Position numbers and translations under genes: made by a program. Shown here piece by piece: positions 46,420 through 57,469 of a stretch of DNA of 64,000 nt; positions within the stretch are counted from its first letter, which is position 1, and each line of letters starts with the position of its first letter. Below the pieces are notes generated by a model. That model was not told where the DNA came from. It was given only the letters and a program-made list of their open reading frames with translations, and searched no databases. Source of the DNA: Evernia prunastri (Eukaryota; Ascomycota; Lecanoromycetes; Lecanorales; Parmeliaceae); the NCBI GenBank assembly GCA_003184365.1, contig NKYR01000108.1, forward strand, positions 1-64,000, in the 5' to 3' direction.

Positions 46420-47938
46420 ATGGAGGTCTTATGTAGGGATCACTGGCACGCCAACCAAGAAGGATCAGGCCCACTGCTAGCAGCTACAATTTCTCCCATC
46501 GCACCTCCGAGCTATCTGAATCGCCTGGACGCCATCCATCGTGATACCAATGCTAGCTCGATCAGCCGAGACATCAGTTACAGCCTCACGAAGACCGCCA
46601 ATGCTGCAATCCAGTACCCAAATCCGGAGATAAACAGTTGGACGGAAATCTACTCAGCATACTGGTATGCGATTGGAGCGATACTCGCGGCAGAGCGTAC
46701 AACAACGAGGCCGGACTGGACGAAAGTCTACGAGGCATGGAAGGATCTTGCGAATACCGTGATCAAAGGATACAGCAGCGGTGTGTTGGAAGCTTGGACA
46801 TTGCCTGTACTGTACACCGCCGGTAAACATCTTCGAGCGTTTGCAATCAAAGCAGACGAAAGTGCTAGGGCGAGTGGGGGCGACCCCAGTTTCAATGCAG
46901 GAGGCTTGCAGGATGATATTGAAGGAGACTTTGGGAAGAATGAGAAACTGGAAGATGCTGCGCGGGTGATCAATCGGATGTTTACTCTGTGCATTAGTGA
47001 TAGGTATGTAGCAATAGGAGTATTAATACAGCACAAATCAGAGGAACACTCGCTAAATCTGCCCTGTCCAGAGCACCATTAGAAGAATCAAGAAAATGGG
47101 GCCTCTACTACACCACCAATCTCCTTTTCAAAACCTACTTCAAGCTCAACTCCATCGGCCTTTCCAAAAACATCCTGCGCGCCCTATCGGCTTCTAGAAC
47201 GGACATGCCCGCCCTCGAAGCCTTTCCCAGGTCCCACATCGTCACCTTCAAGTACTACGTCGGCGTCATCCAGTTCCTCGAAGAAGACTACGCCCAGGCA
47301 GAAGAAAACCTGACCTCAGCCTGGCACATGTGCCATCGGTCCGCGACTCGCAATATAGAGCTCATCCTCACCTATCTCATTCCAACCCTTCTTTTAACCC
47401 GCCAACAACTACCCTCGCCCCGTCTCCTAGCACCCTACCCGCGGCTTGGCTCGCTCTTCGCTCCCCTGACCCTAGCCATCCGCGTCGGCTCGCTCTCGGC
47501 CTTCGACACCGCTCTTGCAGAAGGGGAGCATGAGTTCGTCAAACGGCGTATCTACCTCACCTTGGAGCGAGGGAGGGATATCTGTCTGAGGAACTTACTC
47601 CGAAAGGTATATCTGGCCGGGGATCTGGACGAAGAGGGGAAGCGAAACACGCGGATCTACGTCAAAGACTTCGGCGCGGCCATCAGGTTGGGTGAATCCG
47701 GGGGGAGCGGAGACGGTGTGGATGTCGACATGGATGGCTCGGCGGGCGAGAACAACGACGAGGTGGAATGTTTGGTCGCGAACATGATTTACAAGGTTCA
47801 ATTATCTTTTCCCTAAGGCTCTTGACGCTCATCTCTCTGACACCCCTTCAACAGAATCTAATGAAAGGCTACATCTCCCGCGAACGAGGCATCGTCGTCC
47901 TCTCCAAAAACGGAGCTTTCCCCGGCACAGGCATCTGA
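46420..47938 (+). CDS. csn12: CSN12 / PCI-domain protein (COP9 signalosome-associated)
   Basis: Exons 46420-47003, 47072-47795 and 47855-47938 (introns 68 and 59 nt) give 463 residues. The N-terminus reads EGSGPLLAATISPIAPPSYL. The middle shows RAPLEESRKWGLYYTTNLLFKTYFKLNS just after the first splice, then LEAFPRSHIVTFKYYVGVIQFLEEDY. The PCI domain ends EVECLVANMIYK, NLMKGYISRERGIVVLSKNGAFPGTG across the second splice. Homologues bind mRNA-export or COP9 complexes with DSS1. The first splice could be taken 30 bases earlier (38-nt intron), but only the 68-nt version gives the conserved SDRAPLEES. ATG 46402 lies in frame six codons upstream and may be the real start. The second donor (GTTCAA) is weak. 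Confidence 0.9.
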
Positions 47939-49099
47939 GCCTTATCCTCCGCAACGGCCATCCCTCCACCATGATACTCACCACCCCGATCAACAAACTC
48001 CCTCAAACTCCAACCGGTGAAAAAACCAAGTCGCCTCACTCCACCACCGACTCACAAGAACCAGGCACCAAGGCATCCCCCCCCCCCCCTTCCCCAAATC
48101 GCTGCCTGCCGCGGTCCAAATCACCCACCCACCTTTCTTTCCCGCAGCCATCAGCCATCCATCACCGGCCAACATGACTCAAACCCACGCAATGATGACT
48201 CAAACCCACCTTGCACAGAAAAGACCCTCCCCCCAAAAGAGTCACATAAGCGAACCCTAACCCCATTTTCTGCCGTCTATCCGTTGGTGCGGCAGACCGG
48301 CTTTCTATTTTTGGGCAGTTCTGCACTACTTTACTTTATTTGAGACGGGAAGGACGTGCGGATACGCTGGCCGAACTTGAGTGAGTGAGTCACGAGTGCA
48401 TATCGTAGTGCGCGCCCCCCTTTTTTCTGAAAGGGGTTAGTCAGGGTTGGGCTTGGAGTGGGATGTCAGCAGCCGTTTTTGATGATTTGATTGATTGATT
48501 GATGGTCATTCAAATAGGTACTTTAGGAAGGAAGGGAGGAAAAGGGAGGGGAGGCATCCACAGCCGAGATTACGGTACAGATTGCAGCTGGGATTCGTTC
48601 TTTTTGTATTTATGTGTGAATGAGCTGATAGGCAGCTTGGCTAGGTAGGCAGATAGATAGATAGACAGCTAGCTAGCTTCTCGGTGGTCTGTCCGAGGGA
48701 AGATTCCAAGGAGATGTTTCCGGCCGTATAGTGTTGATTTCAAATCAAATTCAATTCAAATCAAATCACTCTCCTCCGAATAATAGGAGTCGCCAGCCAA
48801 TAATGAATAATGTTTCAAGCTGGCCGTGCAAGCGAAGCGAAGCGAAAGCCACACCTGTCCCAGTACGCCAGGCTTCTTTCTCTTCTTCGTCTTTCACTTT
48901 GAAAGAAGAGATCTAAGTATACAATTGAGAAATTGACGCTCGGCGGATGTAATGACAGACAGGATGGTGATTAATACGTTCTTTCTGAAGGAGTCGAGAT
49001 TGTGCGGGGAACAGGGAAAGGGGAGAGCTAGCATTCCAATTTCTCATCGGGGCCTGGATTGCGTTACGAGAACGTAGAGAGTAGAGCGTAGGCAACGGG
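47939..49099. other. Convergent intergenic region with short tandem repeats
   Basis: No gene recognised. It holds a C run at about 48079-48088, a TTGATTGATTGATTGA tract near 48488 and an AGATAGATAGATAGA tract near 48652. Confidence 0.5.
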
Positions 49100-49703
49100 C
49101 TAGCGAGCCGAGTGCGGTGTGCGCGGTGACTTGGTGAGAGCGGCGATGTCGTCCTAGGCAGAGAGCATGTACGTTAGCATAAGGAGGAGAGGCTGTCGTT
49201 GGGTCTGTTGCTTGCTTGGTGATGATGCAGCAGCAGGAGGAGGAGTAGGAGGAGGAGGGGGCAACGTACGATGTGATTCGCCATAGCGACGAACAAATCG
49301 AAGAACCTGCACCGATCGAGTCATGGATCAGCAGCTTGTCCACTGCATGGGAAAAACAGACCGCTGCATCCCACTCACAGCAGTCCCCCAGCCTCCATCT
49401 CCATCTGCATGGTGCCGCTCCGCTTGAACGTCGCCCGGCTGCGGATGATCAGGGCCAGGTAGTGCGCCCGCAGCTTCGAGTCGCTCTCGGGCGTGTGGGC
49501 GTAGGCGTACCGCGCGCTCGCGAGTATGGTCCCGCACTGGATGCCCGATTGCAGGCCTTGCTTGCGCAGCGCCAGCCGCTTGAGCTCGTCCAGCCCGTAG
49601 CGCTCCGCCGTGCAGTACACCAGCGTGTCCTTGAGCAGCGTCTGCCCGTAACCGGCGTGGTGCACCGTCGCTTCCGCCTCTCCGCCGCCGCCCATGCCTC
49701 CCA

Positions 49704-49734
<31 letters not shown>

Positions 49735-50227
49735 TTCTTCGAGCTCCCACGCGTTGCGGCGCTTGTTGTGCAGTAGCCGCGGGTAGTAGTCGCCTTTGTA
49801 GAGGTATTCCAGCACCGAGGAGAAGATCTCGGGGAGCTCTTCGGGCAGGTTGACCCGTTTTGTAGCGGACTCGAGGAATTGGCCGCGGCAGATGGCGGCG
49901 AAGAAGGGGGAGGTGGAGAGGATGTCTTCGTGGGCGGCGAAGAGGCGTTGCTCGACGCCGACGCAGAGGGTGACGATTGGGGAGGTCAGGTTGCTGGGGA
50001 GGTGGGAGGATGGTTAGCAGGGGTTTTGATAGATAGATAGATACGGCTGGAAGTGTAGAAGCTCGGTACCTAGGCTGCGGTGCGTGCTCATGCTTCCGAG
50101 ACCTCTCCATCTTCTTGGCGGCTGCGGCATGCTCTCGGAACGACCGCTTTTGCTTGCTCGTGGAGATGGACTTGCTGGCACGGTGCTTGGAGAAGCTCTC
50201 GTTGTGGTGCGTCCGCCGGGCCCACAT
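49100..50227 (-). CDS. BTB/POZ-domain protein
   Basis: Exons 50227-50070, 49993-49379, 49306-49270 and 49153-49100 give 287 residues, all phases matching. A basic, Ser/Lys-rich N-terminus (KHRASKSISTSKQKRSF) precedes the BTB fold: SPIVTLCVGVEQRLFAAHED, STSPFFAAICRGQF, VNLPEELPEIFSSVLEYLYKGDYYP. A Thr run encoded by GTC/GAC repeats interrupts it, followed by YCTAERYGLDELKRLAL. The 37-nt third exon codes for FFDLFVAMANHI and the last for DDIAALTK, as usual at the end of this fungal family. BTB domains dimerise or recruit Cullin-3 ligases; the partner here is unknown. The start is the first ATG in frame (50227), and upstream coding exons cannot be excluded. Confidence 0.82.
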
Positions 50228-51289
50228 GATGAGCTTTTGGGGGGGTTGCAAAAGTCTTCGGGGCGAAGCCTTGCCCGGTCGGAGGTGGGGTGTGTTAATG
50301 AGGGAGCATTGATGGAGGACGAGGGAAGGTGGGAATGCCTCTTGATATATGAGGCATCAACCAGGCATCCGGGGACTCGTAGCATTTTTTTAGAAAAGAT
50401 GGAGGGAGGGGGGAGAAATTTATACGTTTGGCGCAACAGGCAACGAGGGTAGACGTGTTTTTTCATTGGACACGCGTAAAGTGGATCGCGATATCAGGTG
50501 ACTGGATTTGGGGAAGCGGGCAAGGCAAAATTTTCTCTCTCTTACATGTGCAGGGAGTCCTGCTATCTTTTGATTGAAATAACAAGGGTCCTGTTTCACT
50601 TGAGTCAGCCATTTTGCCCTTTTGTCAGCTACCGTCTGCGGGGAAACGGTCCCGGTAAAATTGGCAGACCTCTCCCCCCAGCATCTAGCTCTTTCCCTTT
50701 TGCACCTGCACCGCAGCCACGGAAACGCCGCCTGGCCTCCTGCCTCAGGTATCAGGACAGTGGCAAAACATGCCTACTTCCACTTCTTTCACTAACAACT
50801 GAGATACAAAAACACACAGACAAAAAACAATCCAAAACGTGGGGTAAACGCTACAGCCTTTTCAACGCTCGGACGGGGGAGAGCTTCAATTTTTTCCCAG
50901 TACTAGCGCAGCAACCCTCCCCCCTTGCACGTTGGACGGGCTACTAACCTAGCTGTTCGCCAACCCTACCCTGCTAGTCAGGAACCAAATTGCTCTTTTC
51001 TGAAGGGATCTTGCCATGGAGATCGGGGTCAGACAAGGTTCGTAGAGCCGAGGTCACGTGATGGTGACGGGGAGACCTCCATGTACAACACCTTCTCCCG
51101 GGGGTAAGTGACCGGTGTCGACTGCCTCCGTTTGGGGGATTATCCATATATCTGACCTTTTTCCAAGTCTAGGAACCAGCACGTCGCCGTCGTTGTCCGG
51201 AAACATCCCTTCAAGTCGCTGTTTTTTTAGGGGAACATTCCCTTGCACCCTGATACTGCTGAGCTTAAGAAACCGCGAAACGGTCAACA
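50228..51289. other. Upstream region of the BTB gene
   Basis: No convincing gene. The plus frame 50498-50947 lacks a domain and shows ordinary non-coding character. The stretch ends where the 64-bp array begins. Confidence 0.4.
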
Positions 51290-52110
51290 TGTTAAGATAG
51301 TATCCCTAAGACTCTGTCCTTTGAAAGGCTTAGAACCAGAGGAGAGGTCGACTTGTTAAGGTAGTATTCCTAAGACTTTATCATTGTCATGGTTCTGAAC
51401 CAGACGAATGACCGAGACGTTGAGGTACTATTCCTAAGACTCTATCTATTTTCCGGCTTCTAAATCAGAGAAATAACGAAGACATTGAGATTGTATTTCT
51501 AAGACTTTATCTTTTTCAAGGTTTAGAATCAGATAAGTAGTCGACACGTTGAGGTAATATCTCTAAGCCTCTATCATTTGCAAGGTTTAGAACCAGGGAA
51601 ACAGTCGACACGTTAAGATAATATCTCTAAGACTCTATCTCTTTAAAGGTTTAGAGTCAAAGAAATAATCGATTCGTTAGGGTAGTGTCCTCAAAAATCT
51701 TATATTTCTCGGGGTTCGAAACCAGGAAATGATCGATGCATTAAGGAAGATATCCAGCTAATTTACCAGTCTTGAAGATTTTAAATCTAATATTATCGAC
51801 ATCTCAAGGTGAGATCCCTAAATATCTACTTCTTTCTAGATCTAATGAACCTTTAAGTGATTACCGCTTGAGGGGCAGAATCCCATAACATCTAAGCGGA
51901 GATGGGCTATCGACCCTCACAGCATGTCGATTCATGGGAAACAAACCCGAGTTCATGTCATTTCATTGGGTATCTATGCTTTCATAACTGTCATAATTTG
52001 GGGAAGATCCCCGCGCACATCCGTCACTCCCTGGTATCACGCCTAAAGTATGCTAGAAAACAAAGGAAATTCTGCCATCGCAGGTCGCCATCTGATGGGG
52101 AAGTTCCCCA
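51290..52110 (+). repeat. 64-bp satellite array, left of the SRA gene (about 12 degenerate copies)
   Basis: Copies are recognised by a core of the form GTAGTATTCCTAAGACT. The CTAAG-type anchor falls at 51306, 51370, 51434, 51499, 51563 and 51627, steps of 64-65 bp, and weaker copies follow near 51689, 51751, 51815, 51878, 51937, 52000 and 52097. The last copies show palindromic cores (GGGGAAGATCCCC, GGGGAAGTTCCCC). The array reaches the stop codon of the SRA gene at 52111. Copies differ at many places, so it is old or mutated. Confidence 0.8.
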
Positions 52111-53816
52111 TCAAGCCATCTTCTCACGGATCTTGTTCAACTCCGAGCACTGCGCACCCGAGGGGACCTGGCCCTCGCCGCTGTGCCGGATCGGATCTTG
52201 TCCCCCGATCCTTGAGAGCGTGAAGCGGTACTTGGCCGTCTTCCGGTCTCGAATCTCATAGTCGATGGCTCGGTAGAGCCCATCGTATCGGATTCCGCGC
52301 GCTGGGCGGAATAGATTGACGGCAGGTAGGGAGGAAGATCTGAGGACGCGAATGGGCTGATTAGTCTCGTATGCCTTGAGCATAAGGTTCGTTCCAGCTG
52401 ATGAAGTTCGTTCAACACCACGGGTGCCACAGTATTCAATTGTATGGCCGTTGTCCACGTTGTCGTATCCTCCTCCCCCACTAACGACAACGGAATACGC
52501 CCCCTTGCCAGTCTATTGAGAGCGTCAGTGAGTGTCGCATGCCATGTTGTGTGGGTTGGTATCATACCTGCCCATGTATTCCCGCCTCCACTTCCCCGTG
52601 CGCCCCGTCTCGTTTCGCGCACATTTGCAAGGGCCACCACTGGCCAATGACGAGGTTTCCTGCACCAACATAGTTGCATGACACTTTGCCTGGGTAGTTC
52701 TGTGCGATGCTATGGCTTTTGAAAGCCCGCTCCTCTTTCCCAGTCCCAGTCTTTGTTGCGATGCCACGGTAAAGGTTGGGATCGATAATGCCAGCCATCC
52801 ACTTCCGATATAGCATATCCGCGTCCCCGCGGATGTCGGCAGGGAACGAGATACCCTGGACTCTGTCCTCGATTATCAGACGCAGTCCGTCATCATTGAG
52901 CAACCCCGACTTCTGCACCAGAACCTGGGACAGTGAAGACAGAAACTCCATTTTCTGTACTCTTTTCCTAATTCTATTGAGGTCGGAAGTTATTTCCTGT
53001 CCGTTGACGGCGGCTTTACTGGCATTGGCGATGAGCGTATACAAGTATTTTAGATGTTGCAAGTCTCCACGCGAGTATTTTTGTGCGTGGTTGGGGAGAT
53101 TGTATGTGTCTGTGCCTTCATCGGTGCTTCGCGTGTCAACAACTTGACTGATGGCGAGGATTAGCTATCTTGGACTGACTCCAATCAAGGTTGCTCGGAA
53201 AGGACTTACACGTTTCTCAGCACAGCCCCCTTCTTGTGCGCTTTCTGAGCTGGTCCAAATCCAGACTTCGAGTCTTCCTTCGCCTCTCCTTCTTCCAAGT
53301 GATCACTCTCACGCGCACGCTTCCTCGCTGATTGCAACCCGGCATAAGGCCCAGAGGAGACAGTGGTAACGGCAGCACGAGTGGACGGCTCAGGTGTGGG
53401 ATCCTGGGGAACGAACAGGCCCTCTGGGGACTGTTCACGCTTAGGTTTGGGATCCTGCGGAACGGACAAACCCTCTGGAGACTGTTCACGCTTCCCCGCT
53501 GAGTGCAACCCGGCATAAGGCCCAGAGGAGACAGTGGTAACGGCAGCACGTGTGGACGGCTCATGTGTGGAATCCTGCGGAACGAACAGGCCCTCTGGAG
53601 ACTCTTCACGCTCACGCTTGACCTTGACTCGAGCCTTTGCTCTCGCTAATTGAGACCAAGAGTATCAGAACCGAAGGAACTTGAACAACGAATGGAGCTG
53701 TGCTTACCCTTCTTCTTGTTGATATCCTCCATTGCCTGTCTATATCCTTCTGGCGAAGCTTGACGAAGCACTTCTCCCGCGTCTGGCAGATATATTTCTG
53801 GTGGAAGGGGACGCAT
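52111..53816 (-). CDS. SRA-YDG domain protein (modified-DNA reader)
   Basis: Exons 53816-53708, 53645-53210, 53147-52568 and 52512-52111 (introns 62, 62 and 55 nt) give 508 residues with consistent phases. Residues 37-180 are low complexity and include a 57-residue unit (SPEGLFVPQD...TRAAVTTVSSGPYAGL) repeated once and partly again, ending in a basic KRARE stretch. Residues 180-320 are helical, and from about 330 the SRA fold begins: YVGAGNLVIGQWWPLQ, RDGAHGEVEAGIHG, then after the last splice GAYSVVVSGGGGYDN, GHTIEYCGTRG and the signature ARGIRYDGLYRAIDY. SRA domains flip and read 5-methylcytosine or similar bases. The RING, PHD and Tudor domains of UHRF1 and the SET domain of plant homologues are absent, as is a nuclease motif. 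It is bracketed by two satellite arrays. Confidence 0.9.
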
Positions 53817-54224
53817 CGCTGTGAGGAGTCAGCTTCGGTTGACCTCAATACGGTTACCGCGCCGGTCTGTTTGTCCACGAAATACGTACTATTTCTGACT
53901 AAACGCTTCGATATATCGTTGATAGTAAGTGGGTGCTATACGCGAACGATCGGTTCTGAGCCTATTCTCTGTTTCGCGCGGGTGGTCGATGTGGAGAGTC
54001 GTGAAAGATGAGTGATGATTGCAAATGAGAGGGCAAAGTGAGAGCATCTAAGAACTCTCGAGTTTAGGCGGGTGTATCCGCGCGACGTTACCTCTTTGGG
54101 ATTCGCGCCTTAATCTTCTACTACGTCTAGGGTTATATGTCTACAGTGTGGACATCTGAGCTGGGGATGTTGCCATCAAAGTATATAAGCTTCAGGGATT
54201 TGTATACAGACGCGTGGCGGAGAA
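53817..54224. other. Upstream region of the SRA gene
   Basis: About 400 bp without frames. A palindromic TATATA lies near 54182, about 365 bp before the start, and could serve as a TATA element. Confidence 0.35.
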
Positions 54225-55370
54225 AGGGGTAGTTTCCCCGGACGGCGGCATGTTGCAAGGGTGCCGGAAGCCTAAATCCATCTCCAGTCTTCTCCGTCGT
54301 GACCTGCGCTTTTATGTTTTGAAGGGTAGTTTCTCTAGATTTTCTTTAGGATTCTGTAGAATAGACCGATGCTTGTATAGATTTTGATGGAAGAATCCCC
54401 CGATTTCTCTTCAATTTTTTAGATGAAGACCTTAACTTGTAAAGGTGTAAAGGGCAGTATTCCTTAATTTTTCTCCAGACTTCGAAGATAGTACCCTACG
54501 TTTATATGTCTTTTGAGGGTAGTATACCCAAATTTTCTCCATTAGTCTGTGATTAAGACCTTTGTTTCTTAGGTTTCTATGGTAGTATTCCCTAGATTTC
54601 TCTAAGTGTGCTTGGGTCTCGACCTGCATCTTCTCGAGATTCTAGGGTAGTATTCCCTAGATTTCTTTCAGTGTGCTTGGGTCTCGACCTGCATCTTCTC
54701 GAGATTTTAGGGCAGTAGTTCCAGATATTTCTCGATGTGCTTGGGTCTCGACTAGCATCTTCTTCGATTTCTATGGCGATATTCCCTAATTTTTCTTTAG
54801 CATCGAAATAGCTATCTATATTTCGTCTACTTTATATGATAGAATCCCCAGACTTCTCCCCGTGTGCTTGAATTTCAACCTCTGTTTTATCTGGTTTCTA
54901 TGGTAATATTTCCTAATTTTTCTTTAGCATTTAAAAATCTACCTACATTTTGTCTACTTTATGTGATAGAATTCCCAGACTTCTCCGTCTGTGCTTGGAT
55001 CTCGACCTCTGTTTCGTCTACTTTGTATAATAGAATCCCCAGACTGCTCCGCGTGTGCTTGGATGGCGACCTTTATTTTATCTGGTTCCTATGAAAGCAT
55101 TCCCCAATAGTTCTCCAGCATCGCCAGATAGCGACCTTTATGCCGTCACCTTTCAACGGCAGTATTCCCAAATCCGTCTGCCATGTTCTCCGGTAAAGAC
55201 CTGTATCTGTGCATGTTTCAATGGCAGCATACCCTAGACTTTCTTTCCATTCTCTGTTCAAGACCCGTGTTTTGGTAAATTTCAACGGCAGCATACCCTA
55301 AAGTTTCTTTCAGCCCTCTACTCAAGACCCGCGTTTATTCAAATTTCAATGATAGAATCCCCTTTGAGTT
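54225..55370 (+). repeat. 64-bp satellite array, right of the SRA gene (about 17-18 degenerate copies)
   Basis: The core, of the form GGTAGTATTCCCTAGATTTC or GATAGAATCCCCAGACTTC, recurs near 54325, 54390, 54448, 54514, 54580, 54644, 54707, 54771, 54835, 54898, 54960, 55023, 55087, 55151, 55218, 55283 and 55346, a period close to 64 bp. A further core near 54237 may be the first copy. Two neighbours (54580 and 54644) are almost identical over the whole unit (CTTGGGTCTCGACCTGCATC). The core and orientation match the left array, so both derive from one satellite. Confidence 0.85.
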
Positions 55371-55473
55371 GTGGAAAACATTATTGATGAGAACTTGACT
55401 CTCAAATAGTGGAGCGGAGCGGATCCCGACTGCTTTTATTTTACGTACTGTGAGAGTTGCCGCTTCGAACCAT

Positions 55474-55961
55474 TTACGCCGTGGCCACATCTCGCGCGTT
55501 CACAGCGCCCACCTCAACCGATAGGTACTTCATTACCCCTAAACACAGAAGATATTAGAACACAATCCGCATCCCATAGACTGGGAAACAGCTCACCTAT
55601 CTCATGTACAATGCCCTTTTTCCCCTGCGCGGCGCACATGTAAGTAGCAGTATTCACGCCCTCCCAGATGTCCGCCCAGGCTGACGGATATTGTTCAGCA
55701 GCAGGAACGTTCGCCGTAATGGTGGAATAACATTTTCCGTCGGCTTGAAGGGATTCAATCAGCTAGGGCAATTGGATGTCTAGGTGTACATTCGTACAGG
55801 GTCCCTAGGGCTGTGACGTTGGATGGCGTGGCTGGTAGTAGGTTGAGCGAACGGATGAGTGCGTCGCCGTGGACGGTGCTGCCTTGGGCGGGGGCTTGTT
55901 GGCTGCTGCGTATGAGAGAAAGTGTGGCTAAGGCACCTGAAATCAGGCTCTGGATAGTCAT
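55474..55961 (-). CDS. Small secreted protein candidate, function unknown
   Basis: Exons 55961-55818, 55762-55597 and 55538-55474 give 124 residues. A signal-peptide-like start (MTIQSLISGALATLSLI) leads to an open chain with two Cys (GKCYSTI, TYMCAAQG) and the segment YPSAWADIWEGVNTATYMC, ending VMKYLSVEVGAVNARDV. The second intron (58 nt, GTGAGC...TTAG) is good. The first uses a poor donor (GTCACA) chosen because only it keeps phase; a better-looking GTACGA donor nearby would not. The frame also stays open upstream to 56282, so a longer start is possible. Proteins of this size and type are often effectors or cell-wall proteins, but I know no family for it. Confidence 0.5.
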
Positions 55962-57469
55962 CCTTTTGAGACGTCGTCGGGTATCAAGAAAAGGATTATT
56001 TTCGTGTACGCCAGATTGTGAGGATCTGGAGATGTCTTTGGCAGTAGAAGACGTGCTGGCTTCAGGGTAATAAAGCAGAGCGGATCTTGTGACAGAACGC
56101 TTCTTTGCGTAAACGCTTGTCGCATCCTTGGCGCATATATAGAGGTCATTGCAGAAGTCGACGGGTGCTTGGGAGAATGAGTTGCGCCATGTATTCGCCG
56201 CAGTGGGACTGGGGGTTAGCCGGTCGCATAGCAATGGTGTTTTTCGCGTCACCAGGCGCAGTAGGGTCATTTCGCACAGCATGGCAACATCGTACAGAGG
56301 GACGTGACTCGTGTCAGAGACGCGATGTTCAGGGGATTCGTGTCTGAATGAGAGCTCTCTCTATTTGCCATCAGTGTTGGGCTTTTCATTCGATCCCATC
56401 TCTTTCAGAGTCATAGCATTTCTTTCTCGCGCCTGTATCTAGCTTCGATCTCACTCATGGTCATGCTGCACAAGCATGGGAGGCCTTTTTGTTAGCACTG
56501 AGGGGCCTACACATGCCTCTTTAGGTAGCTAGCCCCGGTCTTCAGACCCTTAAAACAACATCTACACGGTTCCAGCGTGTTTTGGTGACTGTACATGATG
56601 ATATATGCAGGCTAGACTAGAAAACAGAGGACCTCGCGAGAAGCATTTATAGCAGTCGTGTTAGGATCATGATAAAACGATCTACAAATGTATGTTTACA
56701 AAGCACTAAAACAAGCAAGAAGGCTACAAGCCTTAGAAAATGGATCGGATCACAAAGATCGAAAGGTTATAGATCTAATCAAAGAAACAGTCAGAGAAAT
56801 TAGATCTTATCTGTCTTTTCCTTCCGCTCTTCATCGCTCTTTTAATTAGCAAATTCACTTCAAACGCCTCTGCTACGGACAACCACGATTGCAGTTTTGA
56901 CGGACCGGAGAGGCGGCGCTTAGGTGTATAGGGCGGTTTGAAGGGGACGCTTGTCTACAATTAGTGAAGATGGCTCGGGGCTCGCTGCACAATGTCTTTG
57001 TACTGTTTATCTTCGTTTCTATATTTCTTGTTTGCTTGCAGAGAAAGATCCACACATGTATGTATATTCGTACCGGCTATGCTTGTTGCTGCTCGATTCA
57101 CGCGCAGAAAATGGCTGCCGTATCGCTCGCTATCTTTGCCCTCCCCTTGTGGAACCATTGGGACTGTAGACCAGCTTTACTCCGCATGGCGAAAGCCGAA
57201 TGCGAAGAGCACAGTGCTCATTTTGCCAGCGGGCCACAAGTTATTGATGCCAGAGACACATGGTGGTGCTGAGCCGGATGGAGTTTGTAGAGGTGGCTAG
57301 ATGAAGCTTCAGCGCGTGTTGGTAAAGGGGGCCTTGCATCACGAAAGACTGAGTAAGCGGCAAGGGCCGACAGGGCGTGGTAGGCTTTCCTGGGAGCATA
57401 GCTGAGAAGAACTGATGCCAAGGCTCGACTGATCACGAGAGAATTGGCCATACATAATCCAGTCAACGA
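55962..57469. other. Intergenic, no firm gene
   Basis: Several overlapping frames (56951-57300 in three phases) lack domains. A 53-codon frame at 56688-56849 plus (MYVYKALKQARRLQALE...) could be a small protein or chance. The 57.2-57.47 kb end is the 3' flank of the lysyl-tRNA synthetase. Confidence 0.35.

Noticed and set aside
47004..47041. 38-nt intron in csn12
   Set aside because: It keeps the frame but inserts ten unconserved residues. The 68-nt intron ending at 47071 gives the family sequence SDRAPLEES.
49328..50251. 307-codon minus frame across the BTB gene
   Set aside because: It reads through an intron into the wrong phase and becomes Arg/His-rich nonsense. The spliced BTB frame is the real one.
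51290..55370. Regular repeats as a CRISPR-like array
   Set aside because: The whole 64-bp unit repeats with drift. There are no constant repeats with unique spacers, and the host is a fungus.
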